Below are positions 47,846 through 56,995 of a stretch of 64,000 nucleotides of DNA, in pieces; positions within the stretch are counted from its first letter, which is position 1, and each line of letters begins with the position of its first letter. The stretch comes from Amphibacillus marinus (GTDB lineage: Bacteria > Bacillota > Bacilli > Bacillales > Amphibacillaceae): contig NZ_FODJ01000011.1 of assembly GCF_900110345.1 (NCBI RefSeq), positions 1-64,000 on the forward strand, written 5' to 3'. Both the position numbers and the translations under genes were made by a program. The notes beneath the pieces are model-generated. The model was given only the letters and a program-made list of their open reading frames with translations, did not search any database and was not told where the DNA came from.

Positions 47846-47862
47846 GCTCTTATCCTTCTTTT
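47846..47862. terminator. Right arm of the split ecsB/yhaA terminator
   Basis: gctcttatccttctttt is the complement (with a 2-nt bulge) of the arm at 46346-46360 on the other side of the IS. It is no longer able to pair closely in the RNA because 1.48 kb is inserted in the loop. Confidence 0.75.
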
Positions 47863-47865
47863 CAT

Positions 47866-49029
47866 TTATTGGTAGGACTGAATTAGCTTTAGGAATACCT
47901 TAACAGCGATTGGCATAGCGCGTTCATCAAAATCAAATTTAGGATGATGGTGTGGTTGGAAGTTTCCAGCAATTTGTGCGCCAGTAAAAAAGAAGGCACC
48001 TGGTTTTTCGATTAAGTAATAGGCAAAATCTTCAGCCGTCATACTTGGCTGGACAAAGCTAGCTTGTTCGACCTCATTTATCTGCTTGGAAACCTCTAGG
48101 ATACGTTGAGCTTCTTGGCGATGATTAATGACTGGTGGATACCCCTTTAGGTAATCAAATTGATAGCTTGCGCCATAGGCAGCGCAAGTACCTTTAATAA
48201 TGGTGTCCATTTCATCAATTATTTGATCTTGTAATTTCGGGTCAAAGGTTCGTACAGTACCATCTAGTACTGCTTGATCAGCAATAATATTAAATGAATC
48301 GCCTGCTTGGAATTTACCAATTGTTAATACAGCAGTGTTAAGTGGATCAAGGCGTCGGCTAATGATTTGCTGCAAATTAGTCACAAGCTGTGAGCCAATC
48401 ACAATGGCATCCTTTGTTTCGTGAGGCATTGCGCCATGCCCACCTTGGCCCTGAATAGTAATAGTAAACTTATCAGCACCAGCCATAAATCTATCCGGTG
48501 CCGTTTGAATAACACCAATTGGTGCACTTGACCATAGATGTGTCCCGAATACAAGGTCAACATCGTCAAGAGCCCCACCTGCAATCATTGATTTTGCCCC
48601 GCCTGGCGTAAGCTCCTCAGCATGTTGATGGATAAATACAATTGTACCCTTTAATTGATGCTGAATTTCTTTTAGTAGCTTTGCAGTAATTAATAGAATA
48701 GCGGTATGACCGTCATGTCCACAAGCGTGCATAACCCCAGGCACTAACGATTTGTAGGGCACTTCTTTTTGGTCATGGATGGGTAGAGCATCGAAATCAG
48801 CGCGTAAGGCGATTGTTTTACCTGGATAGTTACCGACTAGTCTGGCGACTACGCCGTTACCGCCTACCTTTTCCTGATAGGGGATTTGTAACTGTCGATA
48901 ATAATCAGCAATGTATGCGGTAGTTTGGAATTCTTTAAAAGAAAGCTCAGGGTGCTGATGCAGATGTCTGCGCACGGCTACCAGTTCATTAAAATGATCC
49001 TCGACTTGGTTAAATAGTGTATCCCACAT
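47866..49029 (-). CDS. yhaA: M20-family amidohydrolase (YhaA-like)
   Basis: This 387-residue zinc-type aminoacylase/amidohydrolase (M20D) has GVMHACGHDGHTAILL near residue 97, EELTPGGAKSMI near 134 and GQGGHGAMPHETKDA near 190, the dimerisation/active-site segment. The C-terminal metal histidine region reads PHHHPKFDFDE. Likely substrates are N-acyl amino acids; the exact one is unknown. Its position next to ecsAB matches yhaA. The start ATG has aaggggg upstream. Confidence 0.92.
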   Translation of the reverse strand: MWDTLFNQVEDHFNELVAVRRHLHQHPELSFKEFQTTAYIADYYRQLQIPYQEKVGGNGVVARLVGNYPGKTIALRADFDALPIHDQKEVPYKSLVPGVMHACGHDGHTAILLITAKLLKEIQHQLKGTIVFIHQHAEELTPGGAKSMIAGGALDDVDLVFGTHLWSSAPIGVIQTAPDRFMAGADKFTITIQGQGGHGAMPHETKDAIVIGSQLVTNLQQIISRRLDPLNTAVLTIGKFQAGDSFNIIADQAVLDGTVRTFDPKLQDQIIDEMDTIIKGTCAAYGASYQFDYLKGYPPVINHRQEAQRILEVSKQINEVEQASFVQPSMTAEDFAYYLIEKPGAFFFTGAQIAGNFQPHHHPKFDFDERAMPIAVKVFLKLIQSYQ

Positions 49030-49117
49030 AGATTGGCCCCCTTAATTGTTACAGCCATTATAGCACATCTCCACCTTAAGACGGAGAAAAAACCATGCTT
49101 ACGGTCGTTACAGAACA

Positions 49118-49126
49118 TGGTATAAT
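49118..49126 (+). promoter_or_regulatory. Extended -10 promoter of liaFSR
   Basis: tggtataat (TGn-TATAAT) lies 74 nt before liaF. A second TATAAT overlaps at 49130-49135. No strong -35 was seen and no LiaR box could be confirmed. Confidence 0.5.
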
Positions 49127-49199
49127 CAGTATAATTAATACTATATAAAAAAAATCTATCGATTTAAATAAAGAAATATGCCGGAAAGGTTGAGTAGTT

Positions 49200-50036
49200 A
49201 TGGGACAACGGTTCTTTAGCAATATTTTTGCACTCGCAATCATCTTGTTAGGTTTAATGCTTGTTTTGGTGAATATAGGAGCTGTTACATGGTCGTTTGG
49301 CGACTGGTGGCATTATATTTATCCAAGCTTTTTTATATTAATTGGCCTTAAATGGTTATATGGATCAATTAAGGGTGTAAATGGTTTTGCCACACCCTTA
49401 TTTCTTGTTGTTTTTGGTGGGCTACTACTATTAAATCAATTTGATTTAATCGCCTTTGGTTTTTGGGATTTATATAAGCTTTGGCCATTAATCTTAATGT
49501 TTATCGGTTTAAATATATTAGGACTGAACAAACGAAAAAGCAAATTCAAATTCGTTTATGATTCTGATGATGCAGATAGTTTTACCACAGGACCATCAGG
49601 CGATGAAGCATTTCAGGATTTTGAGAATAGTGAATTTAATCAAGACGAAGATCCCACTCAGGCTCACCACCGCTCACAAAAAGTACTAATCGGTGATTTC
49701 ACATATGATAAGCCAAATTGGAAGGTTGAACCCATTCATCTCTGGAATGCAATTGGCGAGCATACGATGGATTTTACTAAAGCCTTTATTCCCGAAAAAG
49801 AAACCCCAATTACCATTCACGGGCTCGCTGGAGATATAACAATAATCTTACCAGATCATGTTGACTTTCGTGTTATTGCAGCTGTTAAAGCAGGGGATTT
49901 AGTCGTTGTTGATCAGCATACGAGTGGTTTAAATCGAGCGCAAACCTATCAAACAACAGGTTATGACACAGCAATTCGAAAATTAACCTTCGACTTAAAG
50001 CTTAAAGCCGGCTCTATTCGAGTTAATCGGATCTAA
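49200..50036 (+). CDS. liaF: LiaF-like membrane inhibitor of LiaRS
   Basis: This 278-residue protein is a membrane-bound negative regulator of the LiaRS/VraSR cell-envelope stress system. The N-terminal half has about four hydrophobic helices (residues 8-110). A charged acidic linker follows (near 120-165). The C-terminal domain is beta-rich (VLIGDFTYDKP..., TIHGLAGDITIILPDHVDFRV), typical of the LiaF (DUF2154/cell-wall-active antibiotics response) family. It starts at the ATG after ggaaaggttgag. It is 14 nt ahead of liaS. Confidence 0.92.
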   Translation: MGQRFFSNIFALAIILLGLMLVLVNIGAVTWSFGDWWHYIYPSFFILIGLKWLYGSIKGVNGFATPLFLVVFGGLLLLNQFDLIAFGFWDLYKLWPLILMFIGLNILGLNKRKSKFKFVYDSDDADSFTTGPSGDEAFQDFENSEFNQDEDPTQAHHRSQKVLIGDFTYDKPNWKVEPIHLWNAIGEHTMDFTKAFIPEKETPITIHGLAGDITIILPDHVDFRVIAAVKAGDLVVVDQHTSGLNRAQTYQTTGYDTAIRKLTFDLKLKAGSIRVNRI

Positions 50037-50050
50037 AGGAGGGCCTTATC

Positions 50051-51106
50051 ATGTTAAACAAGCTAAATTCTATCCGCTATACGTTTATCCAAGCTCAGTT
50101 AACAACGATTTTATTTACAACAATCTTAATGCTTGTTATCCTCTCGGTAATTAGCATGATTTATAACCCAGATTGGTTAGGCCAACTGAATATTGTTTTG
50201 TTTTCAATGGGCTATTTTTTCCTTGGGTCAATAATTGCAGTATTAGTCGGTTTTCGTACAAGTGGTCAGTTAAAATCAAAGATAGACGACTTATCGGTTA
50301 TGATCATGCACTTATCTCGAGGTAATTACCGAAGTCGGCTTCAGCACGAACCAGAAGGCGAGGTTGCTCGCATTGCTGTTGAGCTTAATGAATTGGCAAA
50401 AAAACTTGATGATCAAGTCAGGTATCTGCAACGTTTAGCCGATGAAAAAGCTGCTTATGCTGAAACGGCACATAAGATAGCAACAATAGAAGAACGCCAG
50501 CGGTTAGCGCGAGACTTACATGATTCTGTTAGTCAACAATTGTTTGCGTTAACAATGATGTCACAAGCGCTCGTGCGGATTATCGAGAAAAACCCAGCAA
50601 AGGCACGCCAACAAATGGCTGAAGTGGCGGAGACAGCGATGAAGGCTCAGGCCGAAATGCGCGCACTACTGCTTCATCTGCGTCCGATTCATTTGTCAGA
50701 TCAATCGCTTAGTGATGGAATCGCAAACCTAATTGCTGAGTTGAAAACAAAATGCGATATTCAGTTTGAGTTAAAAATTGATCAAGTGAGCTCACTTGCT
50801 AAATATACGGAGGAGCATTTATTTCGCATTATTCAAGAAGGACTTTCAAATATTTTACGTCATGCAGATGCCGAGCACGTTAAGCTGTTTCTGATTCAAA
50901 AGAAGGATCATGTCTTTATTCGCTTAGCCGATGATGGTAAAGGATTTGACTGGACAAAAGCTGATCAGAAAAAAACCTCATATGGCTTAAAAACAATGCA
51001 GGAGCGCGGTGAAGAGATCGGTGGCCAATTTCAATTAAGAACGAAAATAGGTGAAGGAACGTATATTGAGCTGCGTGTTCCTTCTCATTGTCAGGAGGAT
51101 AAGTAG
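50051..51106 (+). CDS. liaS: Sensor histidine kinase LiaS (VraS)
   Basis: This NarL-type histidine kinase senses cell-wall antibiotic stress. Two N-terminal transmembrane helices (about residues 16-40 and 47-69) flank a very short extracytoplasmic loop, and an HAMP-like region follows. The HisKA_3 phosphoacceptor is RLARDLHDSVSQQLFAL (His near residue 157). The HATPase_c domain has DDGKGFDW near 302 and GLKTMQERGEEIGG. The 351-residue length is typical. The Shine-Dalgarno is aaggagg. Its stop is directly followed by the liaR ATG. Confidence 0.95.
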   Translation: MLNKLNSIRYTFIQAQLTTILFTTILMLVILSVISMIYNPDWLGQLNIVLFSMGYFFLGSIIAVLVGFRTSGQLKSKIDDLSVMIMHLSRGNYRSRLQHEPEGEVARIAVELNELAKKLDDQVRYLQRLADEKAAYAETAHKIATIEERQRLARDLHDSVSQQLFALTMMSQALVRIIEKNPAKARQQMAEVAETAMKAQAEMRALLLHLRPIHLSDQSLSDGIANLIAELKTKCDIQFELKIDQVSSLAKYTEEHLFRIIQEGLSNILRHADAEHVKLFLIQKKDHVFIRLADDGKGFDWTKADQKKTSYGLKTMQERGEEIGGQFQLRTKIGEGTYIELRVPSHCQEDK

Positions 51107-51733
51107 ATGATAAGAATAGTAGTCATTGATGATCATGATGTGGTCAGGAAGGGTGTTATTTCATACCTTGAAACTGAAGCGGATTTTGCAGTAGTTGGGC
51201 AAGCAGATAGTGGGCATAAAGGTGCCGAGGTCGTACTTGCCGAGAAGCCTGATGTTGTTTTGATGGATCTCATTATGGAGGATGGCACTGGCATGGAAGC
51301 AACCCAGTTAATTAAGAAGGCACTACCAGACTGCAAGATTATTATTTTAACGAGTTATTATGATGATGAGCAAGTTTTTCCGGCGCTTGAGGCGGGGGCA
51401 TTCAGCTATCTGTTGAAAACAGCTTCGGCTGAAGAAATTGTAATTGCTATTAAGAAGGCATTTAATGGTGAGACTGTCATTGAGCCAAAGGTTGCCCACA
51501 AGGTAATGAGTCGTTTCCATGGGCAAAAGCCGCAATTACATGATCAGCTAACTGAGCGTGAGTTAGAGGTGCTTATTTGTCTGGCCAATGGAGCAAGCAA
51601 TCAAGAGATCGCGGATCAATTATTTATCGGTATTAAAACGGTTAAAACGCATGTCAGTAATATTCTCCGTAAGCTTGATGTTCATGATCGAACACAGGCT
51701 GCTGTTTATGCCCATAAACAAAAATTACTTTAA
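51107..51733 (+). CDS. liaR: Response regulator LiaR (VraR)
   Basis: This 208-residue NarL/LuxR-type response regulator partners LiaS. The receiver domain has the acidic pair IDDHDV (residues 7-12), the phospho-acceptor aspartate in VVLMDLIMEDG near 54, and a lysine in YLLKTASAEE near 104. The C-terminal LuxR HTH reads LTERELEVLICLANGASNQE...KTVKTHVSNIL (about 145-190). It acts as the activator of envelope-stress genes. No liaIH genes are adjacent, so its targets must lie elsewhere. Confidence 0.95.
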   Translation: MIRIVVIDDHDVVRKGVISYLETEADFAVVGQADSGHKGAEVVLAEKPDVVLMDLIMEDGTGMEATQLIKKALPDCKIIILTSYYDDEQVFPALEAGAFSYLLKTASAEEIVIAIKKAFNGETVIEPKVAHKVMSRFHGQKPQLHDQLTERELEVLICLANGASNQEIADQLFIGIKTVKTHVSNILRKLDVHDRTQAAVYAHKQKLL

Positions 51734-51764
51734 ATAATTTAGTAATCGTTACATAATCCCCACT

Positions 51765-52155
51765 TTGACTTTCTTATCAGGTTAGCGCGCTATGTCATTC
51801 CGAAAAGGAATGGCTTCACTTTCCGCTGGGCTGCCTTCAGACCTACATGAGGTAGGTCAGTTAGACGTTGTTACATGTGTTTTGGTGGGAAGAGTAATCG
51901 CAGCCCTAGGACGTGACGGGTTTAGTCTAACATCGCCCACTTTGTGAAGAAAGACACGCCACCAAAGTGGATCTTTAGCTCATCCTAATCCCGCAGGAGT
52001 CTCACTCACTGCTTAGCTCGTCTTAATTGGGTGTTCATTATGAATGGAATGAGTCCAATCGTGCAATATCGGGTGTGGAAGCGCAAATAGCGCGTATTAT
52101 TAGTCAGCCAGCTAAGCTGAATCTCACTATGGTAATGTGAAAGTTGAGAGCATAC
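51765..52155 (-). repeat. Modular intergenic repeat, copy E
   Basis: This copy of about 390 bp is inverted relative to those at 26893 and 56996. It has the common start ttgactttcttatcag, gcgctatgtcattccg, gtcagttagacgttgttac, ggtgggaagagtaatcgcag, tgtgaagaaagacacgcc, and the terminal cagccagctaagctgaa (52106-52122). It carries only one attactc-ccacc block where copies C and F carry two. It fills most of the 51734-52275 gap; no gene is seen there. Confidence 0.85.
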
Positions 52156-52275
52156 CATAATCATCCCTTAGTCGTGCATGAGATAGAGGGCTATATCTTT
52201 AGCTTTAGCCTTTTTTGTCGTATAATGTATGTTTGATAGTTTATTAAGCTATCTAACTAAGAGGTGATTTTTTTT

Positions 52276-54444
52276 ATGAAACTAACAAAGTGGTTATCAG
52301 GGGTTAAGCAGCCGTGGTTGCTGTGGGTGTTGCTTGTTTCAGGTGCAATTTTACTATTAAGTATCAGTGGATTTCTATTTATTTTATACGGTGGTGGACT
52401 AATTGTTGATCAGCAACAGTTAGTGTTGCCTGCTACAACAACAGTTGTCACTACTGCAGGTGATCCAGCCGGCAAGCTTTATACCGAAAATCGTAGTCTT
52501 GTATCCATTAATCAGGTACCTGAACATGTGCGTCAAGCATTTATTGCTGTTGAAGATGAACGCTTTTACGAGCATGCTGGGGTAGATTTTCGTTCAGTAG
52601 GTCGGGCTGTCTATCGCGATTTAATCGCATTCAGTAAAGTTGAAGGAGCCAGTACAATTACTCAGCAGTTGGCGAAAAACCTATTTCTTGACCATTCTCG
52701 GTCGTGGATGCGCAAAACTCAAGAAGTGATGGCGTCAATTTATTTAGAACGGCATTATTCTAAAAATGAGATTCTTGAGCTATATCTAAACCAGGTCTAT
52801 TTTGCACATGGTATTTATGGAATTGGTACTGCCGCAGACTATTTTTTTGCTAAATCAGTTGAGGATTTATCAATTGCTGAGGGGGCATTGTTGGCCGGGA
52901 TGGTTAAAGGGCCAAACCTGTATTCACCATACCTTAATCAAGAAAATGCGTTAGCACGAAGAAATCTTGTCTTAAGTCAAATGCATCGTGTCGGTCAAAT
53001 TGAGACTGACGAGTTGCTATCCTTACAGGGGCAGACAGTTCGTTTAGCTGATCAGCAAATAACAGATCCATGGCTTGATGACTATCTAGAGGTTGTTATC
53101 AGGGAAGCTGAGGAGCGTTACCAAATTTCTCGGCGTGAATTACAACGTGGGGGGTATAAGCTTACCGTTTATATGGATGCGACTATCCAAGAATATGCTT
53201 ATCAAGAAATTCAAAACGATTCCTATTTTTCTGGGTCAGCAGATAATGTAGAAACTAGCTTTGTTCTCCTTGAACAAGAAGCAGGTCAGTTGAGAGCTAT
53301 CATTGGAGGACGAAATTATAGTATCGGTGATCAACACAGAGCGCTAACAGCGAAGCAACCTGGATCGGTCATAAAGCCTTTGGCAGTTTACGGCCCGGCT
53401 TTATCCGAAGACTATTCACCTTATATGTTAGTAGACGATTCTGAACGTGACTTTGATGGTTACTCAGTCAGCAATGCTGACCAACAGTATGAAGGTGAAG
53501 TTACCATGCAACATGCAGTGACCGTTTCAAAGAACACCTCAGCTGTCTGGCTCCTTGATCAAATAGGGATTGACACGGGTAAGAGCTATCTAAAAAATAT
53601 GCAAATTGATTTATCAGATCAAGGACTTGCTATTGCCTTAGGTGGCTTGACAGACGGGCTTTCACCAATCCAGGTTGCTGAGGGCTATCGAACCTTTATT
53701 CATAGTGGTGAATGGATTGAGTCACAGAGTATTGCTCAGATTGAGGATCGTTATGGCAACATTGTTACAGAAGTAGCACAGAAACACCAAGATGTTTTCA
53801 CACCGCAGGCAGCCTGGTATATGTTGCGAATGCTTGAAAATGTAGTAGTTGAAGGGACGGGACGAGCAGGCGATTTTTCTAAAGCGTTGGCAGGTAAAAC
53901 CGGTACAACACAGCATCCCCAAGCAGCCGGCTATGCGAAGGATACCTGGTTTGCAGGTGTGACTCCTGAATACGTCACTGCATTATGGATTGGTTATGAT
54001 CAGGCTGATGGTGATCATTATTTAACACAGGGAAGCCAAGCCCCAACGGAGCTCACAAAAGCGATTTTATCGCGCGTTGATCAACAGCAGGGTTTAGCAG
54101 ATGCATTTACCTTACCTGATGGTTTGGCAGAGCTTGAAGACCCGATTCAACTTCCTATAATAGATGATTTAGCTGTGTCGTACCGTTTTGGTGGTTGGCC
54201 TGTTGTTCAGGGAGAATTAACATGGACGCAAGCTATAGACAACCGAGTTGTTTATTATGTTTACCGGGTCGGGGAAAATGGAGAGGCTGATGCTCTCCTT
54301 GGACAAATCGAGGGGATTGGTCGTTTTCGGTTGAACAGACCAACATTTTTTAGTCAATCAAGGTACTACGTTATTCCGTATAATCGATTAACCGATCAAT
54401 ATGGAGAACGTTCAAACATTGTTTCACAGTCAATTCATGATTAA
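52276..54444 (+). CDS. pbpF: Class A penicillin-binding protein (PBP1A/2C family)
   Basis: This bifunctional peptidoglycan glycosyltransferase and transpeptidase (about 722 residues) has one N-terminal membrane anchor (residues about 18-45). The GT51 motifs are EDERFYEHAGVD near residue 93, GASTITQQLAKNL near 125 and EILELYLNQVYFAHG near 165. The transpeptidase domain has SVIKP (SxxK, near 362), SKN (near 419) and KTGTT (near 542). The start is the ATG at 52276 after gaggtgat; an in-frame GTG at 52264 lies inside that Shine-Dalgarno. Its position between yhaA-side genes and yhfI corresponds to pbpF in B. subtilis, hence the symbol. Confidence 0.9.
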   Translation: MKLTKWLSGVKQPWLLWVLLVSGAILLLSISGFLFILYGGGLIVDQQQLVLPATTTVVTTAGDPAGKLYTENRSLVSINQVPEHVRQAFIAVEDERFYEHAGVDFRSVGRAVYRDLIAFSKVEGASTITQQLAKNLFLDHSRSWMRKTQEVMASIYLERHYSKNEILELYLNQVYFAHGIYGIGTAADYFFAKSVEDLSIAEGALLAGMVKGPNLYSPYLNQENALARRNLVLSQMHRVGQIETDELLSLQGQTVRLADQQITDPWLDDYLEVVIREAEERYQISRRELQRGGYKLTVYMDATIQEYAYQEIQNDSYFSGSADNVETSFVLLEQEAGQLRAIIGGRNYSIGDQHRALTAKQPGSVIKPLAVYGPALSEDYSPYMLVDDSERDFDGYSVSNADQQYEGEVTMQHAVTVSKNTSAVWLLDQIGIDTGKSYLKNMQIDLSDQGLAIALGGLTDGLSPIQVAEGYRTFIHSGEWIESQSIAQIEDRYGNIVTEVAQKHQDVFTPQAAWYMLRMLENVVVEGTGRAGDFSKALAGKTGTTQHPQAAGYAKDTWFAGVTPEYVTALWIGYDQADGDHYLTQGSQAPTELTKAILSRVDQQQGLADAFTLPDGLAELEDPIQLPIIDDLAVSYRFGGWPVVQGELTWTQAIDNRVVYYVYRVGENGEADALLGQIEGIGRFRLNRPTFFSQSRYYVIPYNRLTDQYGERSNIVSQSIHD

Positions 54445-54464
54445 ACAAACAAGGGGTTGAAAAG

Positions 54465-54929
54465 TTGATAATAGGATTATTTGAAGCACACTTACCAGTT
54501 AGCAAGCTAGAAGCGTCAATTGCTTTTTATTCAGGATTAGGACTTGAACTTGATCATTGTGTTGATAATAAACTAGCATTTCTATGGATTGAAAAAGATA
54601 AGAGCTGGTTAGGCTTATGGGAAACAGACCAAGTAGATTTAGATTATCATCCTTCTATTAGACATATTGCATTTCAAGTAACATTGCAGGGCTTAAAGAA
54701 ATCAATAGATTGGTTAAATCAAAAAGGCTACCAGCCAAGGGAGGCTTTCGGGTTTCAGCCAATAGAACCATTTGTTCTGCCACATGAGCATTACGCAACA
54801 GCTAAGGTCCATTTTAACGATCCTGACGGAAATAGTCTTGAGTTTATATGTAAGCTAGACAACCCGAAAAGAATAACTGAGCGCATGTATTTAAGTGAAT
54901 GGGAGAAGCAGACCAACTTAACGAAGTAA
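54465..54929 (+). CDS. VOC-family (glyoxalase/dioxygenase-like) protein
   Basis: This 154-residue vicinal-oxygen-chelate protein has two beta-alpha-beta-beta-beta repeats. It starts with FEAHLPVSKLEASIAFYSGL and ends with VHFNDPDGNSLEFICKL, whose Glu is the usual metal ligand. The mid-sequence IRHIAFQV supplies a histidine ligand. The start is TTG behind aagggg. The substrate is unknown; fosfomycin-resistance-like and dioxygenase members share this fold. It lies alone between pbpF and yhfI. Confidence 0.85.
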   Translation: MIIGLFEAHLPVSKLEASIAFYSGLGLELDHCVDNKLAFLWIEKDKSWLGLWETDQVDLDYHPSIRHIAFQVTLQGLKKSIDWLNQKGYQPREAFGFQPIEPFVLPHEHYATAKVHFNDPDGNSLEFICKLDNPKRITERMYLSEWEKQTNLTK

Positions 54930-55041
54930 TTGAAACGCATTATTACGATCAAATTGGGTATTAATTAACTTATCTATTAAAAAACAATCGGTTATGTTAA
55001 ACTGGCGTTAGTTTAGCATATTTGAAAGGTAAGGTGAGTTA

Positions 55042-55770
55042 ATGAAATTGACAGTTGTCGGATTTTGGGGTGCTTATCCTGAACGAGGTGAAGCAACGTC
55101 AAGCTATTTATTAGAAAAGGATGGTTTCTCTCTGCTTGTTGATTGTGGTAGTGGAGCGCTTGCTCAGCTTCCAAACTACCTTGATCCGTATGAATTAGAT
55201 GCAGTTATTCTCTCCCACTATCATCAGGATCACATTGCGGATGTTGGGGTCTTACAATATCAGATGCTTGTCCAGAATGGTGTGCGTCAGCAAGAGAGGA
55301 TTTTGCCAATCTATGGCCATCATGAGGATGAATTAGCCTTTAAGCAGCTTTCGCATAATTTTACAACAGGAAAAGCCTATGACCCGCAAGCACCAATTAA
55401 GATCGGTCCTTTTACACTAACGTTTATGAAAACCAATCACCCAGTTACTTGTTATGCGATGCGGATTACTGACGGTGAAAAGATAATTGTTTACACGGCA
55501 GACTCAAGCTATCAAGAGGATTTTGTACCATTTAGCGAAGGGGCAGACTTGCTGATTACCGATTGTAATTTCTATCAACACCAAGATGGTCAGGCAGCAG
55601 GTCATATGAATAGTCAGCAATGTGGGTATATCGCTAACAAAGCAGGGGTAAAAGAACTTATCCTTAGTCATCATCCTCATTTTGGTAAACGTGCTCAGCT
55701 TGTTGAGGAAGCAAAACAGGTTTACAAAGGGAAGATAACTTTAGCTTCTTCAGGCTACCAGTGGATCTAG
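55042..55770 (+). CDS. yhfI: Metallo-beta-lactamase fold hydrolase (YhfI-like)
   Basis: This 242-residue MBL-fold hydrolase is of the RNase Z-like/YhfI type. The metal-binding HYHQDHIAD (HxHxDH) is near residue 60, and later NHPVTCYAM, YTADSSY and the C-terminal LILSHHPHFGKR provide histidine and aspartate ligands. The substrate is unknown. It is followed by lplJ as in B. subtilis (yhfI-lplJ). The Shine-Dalgarno is aaggtgag. Confidence 0.9.
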   Translation: MKLTVVGFWGAYPERGEATSSYLLEKDGFSLLVDCGSGALAQLPNYLDPYELDAVILSHYHQDHIADVGVLQYQMLVQNGVRQQERILPIYGHHEDELAFKQLSHNFTTGKAYDPQAPIKIGPFTLTFMKTNHPVTCYAMRITDGEKIIVYTADSSYQEDFVPFSEGADLLITDCNFYQHQDGQAAGHMNSQQCGYIANKAGVKELILSHHPHFGKRAQLVEEAKQVYKGKITLASSGYQWI

Positions 55771-55842
55771 GAAAACATAATTGAAAACAGCTCGACATTT
55801 TATTAAAATAGTTGTAAATACTGATGAGCAGGGGGAGTTTCT

Positions 55843-56838
55843 GTGAAATTTATTGATAACCAAGGTGTGACAGATCCATCGATTAATATCGCTATTGAAG
55901 AGTATATTTTAGAAAATTTTGGCGAAGAGGACAGCTTCTTGCTTTTTTACATTAATCGTCCATCTATTATTGTCGGTCGAAATCAGAATACAATTGAAGA
56001 GATTAATACCAAGTATGTAGATGAGCAAGGGATTAAAGTTGTTCGCCGGTTATCTGGCGGTGGCGCTGTTTACCATGATGAGGGTAATTTGAATTTTAGT
56101 TTCATTACTAAGGACGATGGCAATAGCTTTCATAACTTTGCTAAATTCACAGATCCTGTCGTAGAAGCATTACAAGCACTAGGTGTTCCGGCAGAGCTGA
56201 GCGGGCGAAATGATTTATTAGCAAATGGCAGGAAGATCTCAGGTAATGCTCAGTTTACCAAACGAGGCAGGATGTTTAGTCATGGGACGTTGATGTTTAA
56301 TTCAGAAATTGAACATGTGGTAGCATCATTGAATGTTAGCTCAGAAAAAATTAAGTCAAAAGGAATCAAGTCGATTCGAAGTCGGGTAGCTAACATTAAG
56401 GAATTTCTTGAACAGGACTTATCAATGGATGAATTTAAGAAACATTTATTAAAGCATTTGTTTCATGTTGATAATCTAGAGCAAGTCCCTCGATATCAGC
56501 TTACTGACCAGGATTGGGCCAACATTCATGAAATCGCGCAGAAGAGATATCAAAATTGGGATTGGAATTATGGTAAGTCACCCAAATTCGATATTCAAAA
56601 GTCGCATAAATTTCCAGCGGGTCTTGTTGATGTACGGCTTGATGTATCAAAAGGTTTAATTACTAATTGTAAAATCTATGGTGATTTCTTTGGTGTTGGA
56701 GAGGTAGAAGTCGTTGAACAAAGCTTAATTGGTGTTCGCTATCAGCGCGATGCATTACATACTGCTCTTGCTAATATTGAGGTTCCCCACTATCTCGGAA
56801 AGATCTCCAAAGAAGAATTAGTTGATCTTATTTATTAA
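55843..56838 (+). CDS. lplJ: Lipoate-protein ligase LplJ
   Basis: This enzyme activates free lipoate with ATP and transfers it to lipoyl domains (331 residues). The N-terminal catalytic domain has VGRNQNTIEEIN near residue 45, RRLSGGGAVYHDEGNLNFSF near 70, and GRNDLLANGRKISGNAQ near 127, with lysine in NGRKISG as the lipoyl-AMP contact. A C-terminal accessory domain follows. The start is GTG behind gggggag. It indicates that the organism can scavenge lipoate. Confidence 0.95.
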   Translation: MKFIDNQGVTDPSINIAIEEYILENFGEEDSFLLFYINRPSIIVGRNQNTIEEINTKYVDEQGIKVVRRLSGGGAVYHDEGNLNFSFITKDDGNSFHNFAKFTDPVVEALQALGVPAELSGRNDLLANGRKISGNAQFTKRGRMFSHGTLMFNSEIEHVVASLNVSSEKIKSKGIKSIRSRVANIKEFLEQDLSMDEFKKHLLKHLFHVDNLEQVPRYQLTDQDWANIHEIAQKRYQNWDWNYGKSPKFDIQKSHKFPAGLVDVRLDVSKGLITNCKIYGDFFGVGEVEVVEQSLIGVRYQRDALHTALANIEVPHYLGKISKEELVDLIY

Positions 56839-56884
56839 CCATCTAAAATTTAGCAACGTAATAAGCATGGCTAACTAGGTAATG

Positions 56885-56923
56885 AACGAACGATCATGCG
56901 TTTAATTGATCGTTCGTTTTTTT
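56885..56923 (+). terminator. Rho-independent terminator after lplJ
   Basis: A perfect 12-bp stem (aacgaacgatca with tgatcgttcgtt, 10-nt loop) is followed by seven T residues. Confidence 0.93.
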
Positions 56924-56995
56924 GTCCACTTTAGTCAGTTACTGTGATACTGATGGTAATGGTTGGCTTTACAAAATTGAGGAACTTACTTTACT

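Noticed and set aside
56887-56916. LexA-like CGAAC/GTTCG halves after lplJ
   Set aside because: The halves are the arms of a perfect terminator stem with wrong spacing for LexA and lie after, not before, a gene.
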